From Aerococcus urinaeequi (GTDB lineage Bacteria; Bacillota; Bacilli; Lactobacillales; Aerococcaceae), in NCBI RefSeq assembly GCF_001543205.1, contig NZ_CP014162.1, positions 248,001-312,000 of the forward strand: DNA of 64,000 nt. Direction: 5' to 3'. Shown in pieces: positions 43,620-51,874 of the stretch. Position numbers and translations under genes: made by a program. Positions within the stretch are counted from its first letter, which is position 1, and the number at the start of each line of letters is the position of its first letter. The notes beneath the pieces were generated by a model, which did no database searches, was not told the origin of the DNA, and worked only from the letters and a program-made list of their open reading frames with translations.

Positions 43620-45035
43620 ATGAAAAAGTATAACAATTTCATTAACGGTATGTGGACAACCCCTACCAATAATGAGTACAAAGAAGTAGAAAACCCGACA
43701 ACTGAAGAAAAGTTTGCCCAAGTCGCATACTCTGCAAATGAAGATGTTGACCAAGCAGTTGAAGCAGCTAAGACAGCCTTTCCTGCTTGGAATAATCTAT
43801 CTCTTGAAGAAAGAACCGGTTATGTAGAAAAATTATTAGCTGAAATCAAAGCCCATAAAGAAGAAATTCGTGACATTATTGTTGAAGAATTTGGTGCTGC
43901 CAAGACCTTCTCCGAGTCAGGACAAGTTGGTTTAGCGATTGATGAAATGTCTGCCACAGTAGATGCAATCAAAGACTACGACTTAACTGAACAAGTTGGG
44001 AACACCAAAGTAATTAAAGAAGGTTATGGTGTAGTTGCTGCAATCACCCCTTGGAACTATCCATTAAATCAAATTCAACGTAAAATCACACCTGCTTTAT
44101 TAGCTGGGAATACCGTAGTTGTTAAACCAGCATCTGATACACCACTCACTGCAGTTAAACTATTTGAATTAGCTGAAAAAGTAGGCTTTCCAAAAGGTGT
44201 ATTCAACCTAATCCTTGGAAGCGGTAGTGGGGCTGGTAACTATCTAGCTGAACATGAAGATGTTGCCGTTGTTTCCTTTACTGGCTCAACAGAAGTTGGT
44301 CAAGGACTGTATGAAAATGCTGCTAAAGGCATCAAGCATATCATTCTTGAACTAGGTGGTAAATCTGCGTTAGTTTATTTACCTGGTGGCGATTTATCCT
44401 TTGCAGTTAAAAAAGCAATGGGCACTATTTTAAACAACCAAGGGCAAACTTGTACTGCACTTACAAGACTGTTAGTACCTAAAGACGAATTAGCTGATGT
44501 AGAAGCTAAAGTAAAATCTTTCTATGAAGAGAACGTCGTTATCGGTGATCCTGCTGATCCAAATACGCTTGTTGGCCCAATGGTATCTGCTAATCAAAAG
44601 AAAACAGTACTCGAATATATTGAAAAAGGTAAAGCAGAAGGTGCTAAAGTTTTAGTCGGTGATAAAAAACCAGCCATTGAAACTGGTCATTTTGTAACAC
44701 CTACTGTCTTCACAAACGTGACTAATGATATGACGATTGCCCAAGAAGAAATTTTTGGCCCTGTACTTGTCATCATCACGTACGATACTGAAGAAGAGGC
44801 CATTGAAATCGCAAATGACTCAATTTATGGCCTTTCAGGTGCAGTAGTTGGACCTACTGAAGATGCTTATAAAGTAGCTAAGCAATTACGAACTGGTAAT
44901 ATCTTTGTAAACAAATCAGAACGTAATCCGCTTGCGCCATTTGGTGGCTACAAACAATCCGGACTAGGTCGCGAAAACGGTCTATACGGTGTCGAAGACT
45001 ACTTAGAAACAAAAGCGATTTTCTTAGAAGATTAA
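43620..45035 (+). CDS. NAD(P)-dependent aldehyde dehydrogenase
   Basis: A 471-residue ALDH superfamily enzyme. VAAITPWNYPLNQIQRKITP, cofactor site VSFTGSTEVGQGL, catalytic Glu in LELGGKSALV, catalytic Cys in NNQGQTCTALTRLLVP and C-terminal PFGGYKQSGLGRENG are all intact. Start has AAGGAGG eight bases upstream. Monocistronic with a strong terminator. The substrate cannot be read from sequence; the best impression is a general aliphatic or betaine-type ALDH. Confidence 0.94.
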   Translation: MKKYNNFINGMWTTPTNNEYKEVENPTTEEKFAQVAYSANEDVDQAVEAAKTAFPAWNNLSLEERTGYVEKLLAEIKAHKEEIRDIIVEEFGAAKTFSESGQVGLAIDEMSATVDAIKDYDLTEQVGNTKVIKEGYGVVAAITPWNYPLNQIQRKITPALLAGNTVVVKPASDTPLTAVKLFELAEKVGFPKGVFNLILGSGSGAGNYLAEHEDVAVVSFTGSTEVGQGLYENAAKGIKHIILELGGKSALVYLPGGDLSFAVKKAMGTILNNQGQTCTALTRLLVPKDELADVEAKVKSFYEENVVIGDPADPNTLVGPMVSANQKKTVLEYIEKGKAEGAKVLVGDKKPAIETGHFVTPTVFTNVTNDMTIAQEEIFGPVLVIITYDTEEEAIEIANDSIYGLSGAVVGPTEDAYKVAKQLRTGNIFVNKSERNPLAPFGGYKQSGLGRENGLYGVEDYLETKAIFLED

Positions 45036-45080
45036 GTGATAGTATCTAAGAAAATAAATAAGCGAATTTTCGATACATAA

Positions 45081-45125
45081 AAAAACAGCTACTAGGTGAT
45101 ATCAACCACCTAGTAGCTGTTTTTG
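45081..45125 (+). terminator. Terminator of the aldehyde dehydrogenase gene
   Basis: AAAACAGCTACTAGGTG and CACCTAGTAGCTGTTTT form a perfect 17-bp stem with a short loop and T run. Confidence 0.95.
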
Positions 45126-45206
45126 TATTTTTAATAATCTAACTTTGGTAAATATAAGGCCATCATTTCCATGTTCTGTGAATAAACCACTACACCACCA
45201 AAGAAG

Positions 45207-46481
45207 CTATTCTGAATCACTCACCATCAACCCTAATAAAGATTCGTATATAGGCTCAGATTGGCATATTTCTGCCACAAAATAAGCAATAAAAGTAACA
45301 ATGGCAATTGGGAGTAAATACTGGATAGATCCCCCTGTCATCTCTAATATCAAGAAAATCCCTGTCAATGGTGCCCTTACAATCGCTGCAAAATGAGCTG
45401 CCATAGCAATCACCGTAAAGACCGTAATCGTGTATGCATCCACTAGACCAAAAGCATACAATCCACTCGCATAAATATTCCCTACTAAAGCCCCAAGAGA
45501 TAATAATGGGAAAAAGATACCGCCTGGTATGCCTGACCCGAATGCCACACCGAGCAGAAATAGTTTTGCCAGGAATAGATAGAGCAAGGTCAACAGACCC
45601 GGATTATCTAAAAATGGTAGCAAAATGAGTTCTTCGCCTGACCCGATTAACCGCACATCCATCAAAAGTACAAGTGCCGTTAGCACAAAGGGAAAAACCA
45701 TTTTCCAAAAAGTAGGTGCAGTCCATTTACTATATATAGCTTTAGACCATAAGATAACTTTATTAAAAAGTACACCTGATAAACCTAACAAGATCCCTAA
45801 AATAAGTAGATACGGGTAAGTAGTCATTTCTACATGTAAAGCTTGAGGAATAGTGATAGCAGCAGCATCTCCAATCAGTGCTATCGATACTAAAGATGCT
45901 GTAATTATCGTTAGAGTGGCAGACAAAAATCCACGACGAGTAACCTTCTTCAATAATTCCTCTAAGCAGAAAATAATACCTGAAACAGGGGCATTAAAAG
46001 CTGTCGCTAAACCGGCTCCTGCAGCCCCAACAATCAAGTATTTACCGGATTTAGCAGGCGTTTTGGTAACTTCTGCCACCCCTTGCCCGATTGAAGCACC
46101 GATTTGAACAGAAGGACCTTCACGACCAAGCGTCAAACCTGATCCGATAGCCAATAAACCACCTAATAATTTATAAAATAAGACCGATGCCCATGAAAAA
46201 TTGAGCTTACCGCTTAATTTCCCAGCAATTTGTGGAATACCTGACCCACCAATCATAGGTTCCTGCTTAGCTGTCCAAGCCACAATGCAGCCGATAACCG
46301 CAAACATCAAAACAAAGCCGATGCTATGCCAAATCGAAGTCTGTCCCCAGACCAAAACACCCTCAACCACATGCATGATTGCTGGAATAGCCAGTCGAAA
46401 TCCAGACAACACAATTCCCACGATAACCCCAGTTACAACCGACAATAAACCCAAACGATAATTCAATCGTCCTTCATGCAT
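45207..46481 (-). CDS. CLC-type chloride channel / H+-coupled antiporter
   Basis: Membrane protein, 424 residues from the preferred ATG at 46481 (GAGGGG ten bases upstream); an in-frame start at 46544 is possible. CLC motifs: GGSGIPQIAGKL, LTLGREGPSVQIGASIG with the gating Glu, IFCLEELLKKVTRRGF with the internal Glu pair of exchangers, and FGSGIPGGIFFPLLSLG. The E148/E203-type residues favour 2Cl-/H+ exchange over a pure channel. No CBS or TrkA-C domain at the C-terminus. Confidence 0.92.
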   Translation of the reverse strand: MHEGRLNYRLGLLSVVTGVIVGIVLSGFRLAIPAIMHVVEGVLVWGQTSIWHSIGFVLMFAVIGCIVAWTAKQEPMIGGSGIPQIAGKLSGKLNFSWASVLFYKLLGGLLAIGSGLTLGREGPSVQIGASIGQGVAEVTKTPAKSGKYLIVGAAGAGLATAFNAPVSGIIFCLEELLKKVTRRGFLSATLTIITASLVSIALIGDAAAITIPQALHVEMTTYPYLLILGILLGLSGVLFNKVILWSKAIYSKWTAPTFWKMVFPFVLTALVLLMDVRLIGSGEELILLPFLDNPGLLTLLYLFLAKLFLLGVAFGSGIPGGIFFPLLSLGALVGNIYASGLYAFGLVDAYTITVFTVIAMAAHFAAIVRAPLTGIFLILEMTGGSIQYLLPIAIVTFIAYFVAEICQSEPIYESLLGLMVSDSE

Positions 46482-46532
46482 CAATATCATACCCCTCTTT
46501 GACAAGTTTGACTCTTTAAATATATCTAAATA

Positions 46533-46568
46533 AAAAAATCCCAACCAAGAAAAAGCTCGATTGGGATT
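46533..46568 (-). terminator. Terminator of rplS
   Basis: On the minus strand AATCCCAATC pairs with GGTTGGGATT (one G-U) and runs into TTTTTTATTT. Confidence 0.85.
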
Positions 46569-46592
46569 CTCTGTATAGCTACTGTGGTAGCA

Positions 46593-46949
46593 TTATTTTT
46601 GTTTACGGCGACGTTCTGGAATACGTGCAGCCTTACCATGTAAGTCACGTAAGTAGAACAATTTAGCACGACGAACTTTACCTTCACGTAATACTTCAAT
46701 TTTAGCTACGCGTGGTGTGTGTACTGGGAAAGTACGTTCAACACCAACACCGTTTGAAATTTTACGAACTGTGTAAGTTTCGCTGATACCAGCACCACGA
46801 CGTTGGATAACAACACCGTCAAATAACTGGATACGTTCACGTTCACCCTCAACAACTTTCGCGTGTACACGAACAGTGTCACCAGGACGGAAGTCAGGTA
46901 CATCGTTACGTAGTTGTTCTGAAGTGATTTGATCAATTAAATTACTCAT
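46593..46949 (-). CDS. rplS: 50S ribosomal protein L19
   Basis: Large-subunit protein near the 30S-50S interface, 118 residues. [60 protein letters not shown] and [17 protein letters not shown] cover the whole family. Unlike in many Firmicutes it is separated from trmD by some 2.5 kb with other genes. Confidence 0.98.
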   Translation of the reverse strand: MSNLIDQITSEQLRNDVPDFRPGDTVRVHAKVVEGERERIQLFDGVVIQRRGAGISETYTVRKISNGVGVERTFPVHTPRVAKIEVLREGKVRRAKLFYLRDLHGKAARIPERRRKQK

Positions 46950-46954
46950 TTAGA

Positions 46955-47010
46955 TTCTCTCCTTCCAACAACACTCATATGGCAGTTTTGCCACAGCGGA
47001 ATATCATAAA
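46955..47010 (-). ncRNA. Candidate L19 leader
   Basis: On the minus strand, directly ahead of the rplS ribosome site, TTCCGCTGTGGCAAAACTGCC then ATATGAGTGTTG can fold as GTGGCA/TGCCAT-type hairpin. This resembles the L19 leader motif of Bacillales, which binds L19 to regulate its own synthesis. Recognised from memory of the motif only. Confidence 0.45.
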
Positions 47011-47256
47011 GTATGTGTTGAAACAACACCTTTAATACTATATCAAATTTATCACTTATTGTAAATAGAAAGTTGAAAGTTTCTTGTTATAAATAGTGAA
47101 TCTCTTATAAAAATTTTTGCTGTCAATTTGTACTTTATGCTAATTAATACCCTTAGACTAAGTAACCTTAATAACAATTTTTTCAATAAAACACCCCAAT
47201 CTCAACAACTAAATATTTGTTAGTTACTCGGGTTCACGATACAATGATAGATAAAT

Positions 47257-47270
47257 AGGAAACGGTTACA
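47257..47270 (+). promoter_or_regulatory. Weak cre-like box before the pyruvate-kinase-like gene
   Basis: AGGAAACGGTTACA matches TGWAANCGNTNWCA at 12 of 14 positions, 23 bp before the start codon. Speculative. Confidence 0.3.
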
Positions 47271-47292
47271 AATTAGTGATAAAGGAGACAAA

Positions 47293-48804
47293 ATGATGAC
47301 AAACGACAAACAACAAATAAACAATATCTATAAAGATTTATATTTAGAAGTATCTGACTTACGTAAAAATGTCTATAAGGATGGCCAACAAATTTATGCA
47401 TCCTGGGATCCTTCTACCCTCCGTGAAGATTTTAAAGAAGCAGCCTTAAATTTTGCCTATTATGTTGCCCTTCGTCGCCGTGATATTCGCAACCTTCAAT
47501 TAAAATTGGGAAATCTTGGTCTTTCTTCACTCGGTCGGCTCGAAGGACATGTATTATCTACCCTTGATCTAGTCGCTTATCATTTAGCAAAAAGTGCGGA
47601 CATGCCTGCAGTTGACATTCCTGAACATATGACGAAAACCAGTCAAGGACACGGCTCTACCCTAGACAAACTCACCAAAGATTTCTTTGGCCAAGGAGCT
47701 AACAACCGTTATTCCCGCATTATGGTGACTATGCCCAATGAAGCCGCCACTGACCAAGACCTAGTTGATCGCATGGTAGAGGCAGGTTTAGACGTAGCCC
47801 GTATTAACTGTGCACATGATGATGTATCTACTTGGCGGAAAATGGTTGAAAATATTCATCAAGCTGGCAAGAAATACGAGCGTGACATTAAAATTTTTAC
47901 CGACATTGCTGGTCCTAAAGTACGAATTCAAGCCATCTATACCACCCTGCAAAACCCCAAGCTCTATGAGGGAGATAGTTTTTTCCTCACAAGCGATACG
48001 ACATTAAAAGACTTTTATGATTGTGAAATTGTCTTATCTTGTCCAATTCCAGAAATTATTCAAGATTTAAAGGTTGCTGAGGTGGTGTCACTTGATGATG
48101 GTAAAATTATAGGTAAAGTCCAAAAAACTTATCCTGAAGGGGTGAAAATTCGCATCACCCAAATGGCATCAAACGGTAAGAAAGTGAAAGCCACGAAAGG
48201 CATCAACTTCCCTGATCGTGAGTTAAATATCCCTGTATTAACCGATAAAGATATCGATGATTTGGCTTTTTCAAAAGAAGCTGCTGACGTTATCGGCTTC
48301 TCCTTCGTCCACGACTTGGACGACGTTCGTCATATCAATCAAGTAATGGCAGAAAAAGTAACCGAAGACCAAGATAAACTGGCGACGATCAAACTAGAAA
48401 CCGTCTCTGGTTTTGAGAACCTCATCAATATTATTATCGAAGCAAACCGCTACCGACCAACAGGCATTATGATCGCTAGAGGAGACTTAGCTGTAGAAGT
48501 TGGCTATCTACGACTGTCTGTTGTCCAAGAAGAAATTCTTTGGTTCTGCGAGGCTGCACAAATCCCTGTAATTTGGGCCACCCAGGTCCTTGAATCCTTG
48601 GTAAAATCAGGTGTACCTTCACGTGCTGAAATTTCAGATGTGTCTATGGGGTCACGAGCTGAATGTGTCATGTTAAATAAAGGTGAACATATCCTCGAAG
48701 GGATCAACCTCTTACGGTCAATTTTAGAAGAAATCGATGAACACCAATTCAAAAAGACAGCCTTAATGAAACAATTAAACGTAGCCAATACCATTTTCGA
48801 ATAA
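47293..48804 (+). CDS. Divergent pyruvate-kinase-like protein
   Basis: A 503-residue protein with a pyruvate kinase barrel in its last two thirds. Seen: RIMVTMPNEAATDQDLVDRM, ARINCAHDDVSTW for the usual RxNFSHG, FTDIAGPKVRIQ for DxKGPExR, LAFSKEAADVIGFSFVHDLD, TIKLETVSGFENL for the KIEN region, MIARGDLAVEVGY, and IWATQVLESLVKSGVPSRAE. Residues 1-135 are an added helical domain with no similarity I recognise, and the C-terminal regulatory domain of normal PykA is absent. Several catalytic positions (Ser of SHG, ETA after ML) are changed. Whether it phosphorylates pyruvate/ADP is doubtful. Monocistronic. Confidence 0.85.
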   Translation: MMTNDKQQINNIYKDLYLEVSDLRKNVYKDGQQIYASWDPSTLREDFKEAALNFAYYVALRRRDIRNLQLKLGNLGLSSLGRLEGHVLSTLDLVAYHLAKSADMPAVDIPEHMTKTSQGHGSTLDKLTKDFFGQGANNRYSRIMVTMPNEAATDQDLVDRMVEAGLDVARINCAHDDVSTWRKMVENIHQAGKKYERDIKIFTDIAGPKVRIQAIYTTLQNPKLYEGDSFFLTSDTTLKDFYDCEIVLSCPIPEIIQDLKVAEVVSLDDGKIIGKVQKTYPEGVKIRITQMASNGKKVKATKGINFPDRELNIPVLTDKDIDDLAFSKEAADVIGFSFVHDLDDVRHINQVMAEKVTEDQDKLATIKLETVSGFENLINIIIEANRYRPTGIMIARGDLAVEVGYLRLSVVQEEILWFCEAAQIPVIWATQVLESLVKSGVPSRAEISDVSMGSRAECVMLNKGEHILEGINLLRSILEEIDEHQFKKTALMKQLNVANTIFE

Positions 48805-48808
48805 AAAT

Positions 48809-48846
48809 AAACACCTACCTCTAATATCCTAAAGGTAGGTGTTTTA
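48809..48846 (+). terminator. Terminator of the pyruvate-kinase-like gene
   Basis: AAACACCTACCT pairs with AGGTAGGTGTTT perfectly, followed by TT. It also faces the end of the DUF2188 gene and may serve both strands. Confidence 0.85.
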
Positions 48847-48873
48847 TGATGTCTAACTATAACATTTTGACTG

Positions 48874-49310
48874 TTATTGCCGCTTACCATCTTTAGTATA
48901 GGTAATGACTTTTGTCCCCTTGTTATCAGCAATTTCCTTAGCCCGCTTCACGGCATCCTCTTTTAAGTCAAAAGTATCCGCAGCACGTTCCGCCTTCACG
49001 GTAATCACTTGCCATTGTTCATGCTCATGATCATACTTCACTTGAACGTCCTCATCCATCAAATTAGGATTGACCGATTGAGTATCATGCTTATCGCTCT
49101 TTTTGGGATTGGTTGCCTGTTTAACTTCCGCAATCTCTGTATCAGAAGCATTCTGATACCATTCTTTACCTTGTTGGATTGCAATTGGTATTAAATCTTC
49201 CTCTTTGTAACCCGAAGCTTCCATGGCATTCATGATATCAATGATCTTTTCCGTTCAACCTCATTAAAATTTTTTAAACTGTCAGGATAATCTTGCATAT
49301 TCCATGGCAT
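48874..49310 (-). pseudogene. DUF2188 domain protein gene with a one-base frameshift
   Basis: The frame opens at 49310 as MPWNMQDYPDSLKNFNEVER, a start typical of DUF2188 proteins, then shifts at a four-A run (top strand 49247-49250). The following frame reads IIDIMNAMEASGYKEEDLIP and IAIQQGKEWYQNASDTEIAE, a charged linker, then the DUF2188 part (HEQWQVITVKAERAADTF, EDAVKRAKEIADNKGTKVIT). One extra A would restore a 145-residue protein. Length arithmetic (437 nt) agrees. It may be a true mutation, a slippage site or a sequencing error. An internal ATG at 49233 could still give the C-terminal 119 residues. Confidence 0.8.
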
Positions 49311-49360
49311 AACATCGCCCCCATTCTTAACTCATATTGTATCAGGAATAGAGAATAAAT

Positions 49361-49389
49361 AAAAAGGATAGCCATATTAAAACTATCCT
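49361..49389 (-). terminator. Terminator of the rimM-trmD operon
   Basis: AGGATAG (49365-49371) pairs with CTATCCT (49383-49389); minus-strand transcript ends in TTTTTATTT. Confidence 0.8.
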
Positions 49390-49427
49390 GAAACTGTGAT
49401 CCACACAATAGACCGCTCTTATCCGTC

Positions 49428-50165
49428 CTATTCAGCTTCAGCTTTAATTTCTTCTAACCATTTGGCTTGTTGGCCCGTTAATGGATAATTTTCCAGCATA
49501 TCTGGTCGACGTTCATAGGTCCGGCGTAAGGACTCTTTCCCCTTCCAATCAGCAATCTTAGCATGGTTACCAGACATTAATACATCCGGCACAGTCATTC
49601 CTTTGTATTCAGCTGGGCGAGTATATTGTGGATACTCTAACAAACCAGTCGAGAAGGAGTCACCAGTGATTGATTCCTCGTTCCCAACCGCATCTTCAAG
49701 CAAGCGGACAGTAGCGTCAATCACAATCATAGCCCCTAATTCGCCACCAGTAAGTACATAGTCTCCAACCGAAATTTCATCGGTCACATATGACCGAATC
49801 CGCTCGTCATAGCCTTCGTAGTGGCCACAAATAAAAATTAAATGGTCATCTTCAGCAAATGATTCCGCATGTTTCTGCGTAAAAGTTTCGCCAGCTGGAT
49901 CCATCAAAATCACCCGTTTTTTAGTATCAGGATGTTTACCCTCAATTTCTTCTAAGGCATCATTAATCGGATCCACCCGTAGCAACATCCCAGCACCACC
50001 GCCATAAGGATAATCGTCCACATGCCCGTGTTTGTTTACTGCAAACTTACGAAAGTCCGTCACATCAATATTGGCCACCCCTTTTTCCTGGGCCTTCCCA
50101 ATAATTGACGTGTTCATTGGACCTTCAAACATCTCTGGAAAAAGGCTTAATACATCAATCTGCAT
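49428..50165 (-). CDS. trmD: tRNA (guanine-N1)-methyltransferase
   Basis: SPOUT enzyme methylating G37 of tRNA, 245 residues. [56 protein letters not shown] and [20 protein letters not shown] form the knotted SAM site. Its start overlaps the rimM stop by one base. Confidence 0.97.
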   Translation of the reverse strand: MQIDVLSLFPEMFEGPMNTSIIGKAQEKGVANIDVTDFRKFAVNKHGHVDDYPYGGGAGMLLRVDPINDALEEIEGKHPDTKKRVILMDPAGETFTQKHAESFAEDDHLIFICGHYEGYDERIRSYVTDEISVGDYVLTGGELGAMIVIDATVRLLEDAVGNEESITGDSFSTGLLEYPQYTRPAEYKGMTVPDVLMSGNHAKIADWKGKESLRRTYERRPDMLENYPLTGQQAKWLEEIKAEAE

Positions 50166-50740
50166 TAGACGTCACCTTTTTCTGCATCCACGTCTTCAAT
50201 TAAGCCATCCATCGGTTCAATCACAACTCGGTTACCAGACAAATCAATCTCCAATACGATATCTTCAATATAAGGAATCAAAATATCTTTCCCTTTATTT
50301 GGACGCTGAATAGCCCACACATCATTAGACGGTAGTGACGTAATCTCACGCACCTTGCCTAGATAAATCTCATCAGTCGTATAGACTTCTAGACCAATAA
50401 TGTCGTCATAATAAAACTCATTCTCATCCAATTCGTCCGCCTCGCGCTCAGTGCCCGCAACCTTCAAATCAAATCCTTTGAATTTTTCTACATCATTAAT
50501 ATTGTCCTTGCCCTTAAAATGCAACAAATTGAAATTCTTATGCAGGCGGTGACCATCCACTTCAACAGTCTCAACCAATTTATTGCCATTAAAAATCGCC
50601 AAAGTCGCGCCTATTTTAAAGCGTTCTTCCGGGAAATCAGTTGTCGCCATCACACGCACTTCACCGCGTAAAGCCTGTGTATTCACTATTTTCCCGACCA
50701 AATAATACTGTTCTTCAGCCATTCCCTCAATCTTCACCAT
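50165..50740 (-). CDS. rimM: 16S rRNA processing factor RimM
   Basis: 30S maturation factor, 191 residues. [20 protein letters not shown] opens the RimM N-domain; [20 protein letters not shown] and [20 protein letters not shown] form the PRC-barrel domain. The first ATG (50740) has AAGG eight bases upstream; M7 is possible. Coupled with trmD. Confidence 0.96.
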   Translation of the reverse strand: MVKIEGMAEEQYYLVGKIVNTQALRGEVRVMATTDFPEERFKIGATLAIFNGNKLVETVEVDGHRLHKNFNLLHFKGKDNINDVEKFKGFDLKVAGTEREADELDENEFYYDDIIGLEVYTTDEIYLGKVREITSLPSNDVWAIQRPNKGKDILIPYIEDIVLEIDLSGNRVVIEPMDGLIEDVDAEKGDV

Positions 50741-50929
50741 ATCTATTGCCTTCCCTTCTTACGTGTCAATCTTCCAATATTCAAACCGCTTATTAGAATA
50801 GGACACACCTCACATTTCTAGCAACCACTATAGCCATATAGACCATCATGGTCAAACGTCAGTCTTATTTTACATGAATACACCTTAAAAACCAAGACGG
50901 CGCAGTTAATGCCTACAATAAAAGCATAC

Positions 50930-50959
50930 AAAAAAGACGCAGACATTTCTGTCCACGCC
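50930..50959 (-). terminator. Terminator downstream of khpA
   Basis: On the minus strand GGCGTGGACA pairs with TGTCTGCGTC (ten pairs, three or four of them G-U) around GAAA and runs into TTTTTTGT. It probably ends the ylxM-ffh-rpsP-khpA transcript. Confidence 0.6.
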
Positions 50960-51081
50960 CTCAAAAAGCGAATTGCTTTGTTGCAAACTTTGTCTAAACC
51001 CAATTAAAAGGTGAGCTCCACTATCGCACCTTGTGAAGTTGAGCTCGCCTATCGCACCCTGTTTAGTCGGGTTCGAGTCTC

Positions 51082-51159
51082 CAGAAAGAACTGCGTTTCA
51101 GATTAGATTGTAACTGACTTCGTCAGCTACTGCTCTAATCTTCCAACGTTTTCTTTCTG
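51082..51159. repeat. 78-base imperfect hairpin
   Basis: Arms centred on TTC at 51119-51121: CAGAAAGAA, CAGATTAGA, GTA and CTGAC on the left face GTCAG, TAC, TCTAATCT and TTCTTTCTG on the right in correct order. No long T run follows on either strand, so it is not a simple terminator. Confidence 0.75.
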
Positions 51160-51181
51160 AACGTCGACTCTTACACCCTGT

Positions 51182-51436
51182 TTAATCTTCTCTATCAATT
51201 ACCAAGCGAATTCTCTTTGGTCCTTCTACTCGGACTGAATAGATAATGGTACGGATTGCATTTGCAACGCGGCCACCCTTGCCAATCACCCGGCCAACAT
51301 CATCAGGATGTAGCAACAAATGGTATTCTAAAAATTCATCTCCATCAACAATGTGCAATTGGACTTCATCAGGATGATTCACCAATGGTTTCACAATTGT
51401 TAGCAATAAATCTTCAATATTTGGCATATCATTCAT
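51182..51436 (-). CDS. khpA: KH-domain RNA-binding protein KhpA
   Basis: Small RNA-binding protein, 84 residues, one KH domain with the GxxG loop in HPDDVGRVIGKGGRVANAIR. In streptococci and lactobacilli KhpA with KhpB affects cell division and mRNA fate. Eleven bases after rpsP, the usual order. Confidence 0.96.
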   Translation of the reverse strand: MNDMPNIEDLLLTIVKPLVNHPDEVQLHIVDGDEFLEYHLLLHPDDVGRVIGKGGRVANAIRTIIYSVRVEGPKRIRLVIDRED

Positions 51437-51447
51437 AATGTTTACGC

Positions 51448-51735
51448 TTATTTGTTAGCTGCTTTAGCTTCTAATTTGTTTTCGTGGTGTTTTTTCATAA
51501 CGCCTTGACGAGATAAAATATCACGAACTGTATCAGTTGGTTGCGCACCATCTTTTAACCATTTTAAAGCTAACTCTTCATCTAACTCGATAGTTTCTGG
51601 TTGAGTTGTTGGGTTGTAAGTACCAATTTTTTCAATGATACGACCATCACGTGGTGCACGTGCGTCTGCTGCAACGATACGGTAGAATGGGTTACGTTTA
51701 GATCCCATACGTTTTAAACGAATTTTTACTGCCAT
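51448..51735 (-). CDS. rpsP: 30S ribosomal protein S16
   Basis: Small-subunit assembly protein, 95 residues: [60 protein letters not shown]. Start with AGGAGG nearby. Part of ffh-rpsP-khpA. Confidence 0.98.
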   Translation of the reverse strand: MAVKIRLKRMGSKRNPFYRIVAADARAPRDGRIIEKIGTYNPTTQPETIELDEELALKWLKDGAQPTDTVRDILSRQGVMKKHHENKLEAKAANK

Positions 51736-51874
51736 GAGTAAGTTCCTCCTAAAAATTAAGTGTTTTATATATTTAAAGCCTTAAAAGCTCATCACAAGTA
51801 AACATGATAACAAGTTTTTGTCAGCTTGTAAAGTATTTTCTCTTTACAGGGTAAGATAATTTTTATAAATTAGC

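Larger units (their letters stand above)
50741..51181. other. Intergenic region with repeats and structured RNA potential
   Basis: No convincing gene; a 61-codon frame at 50818-51003 lacks a ribosome site and is overlapped by a terminator. It holds the terminator at 50930-50959, a 28-bp tandem repeat beginning GAGCTC at 51013 and 51041, a large hairpin at 51082-51159, and two copies of CACCCTGTTTARTC at 51055 and 51174. The second copy covers the khpA stop. Confidence 0.6.

Noticed and set aside
48504-48932. 142-codon minus-strand frame
   Set aside because: Overlaps the pyruvate-kinase-like gene in antisense and crosses a terminator.
50818-51003. 61-codon minus-strand frame
   Set aside because: No ribosome site, low-complexity composition, and a terminator hairpin inside it.
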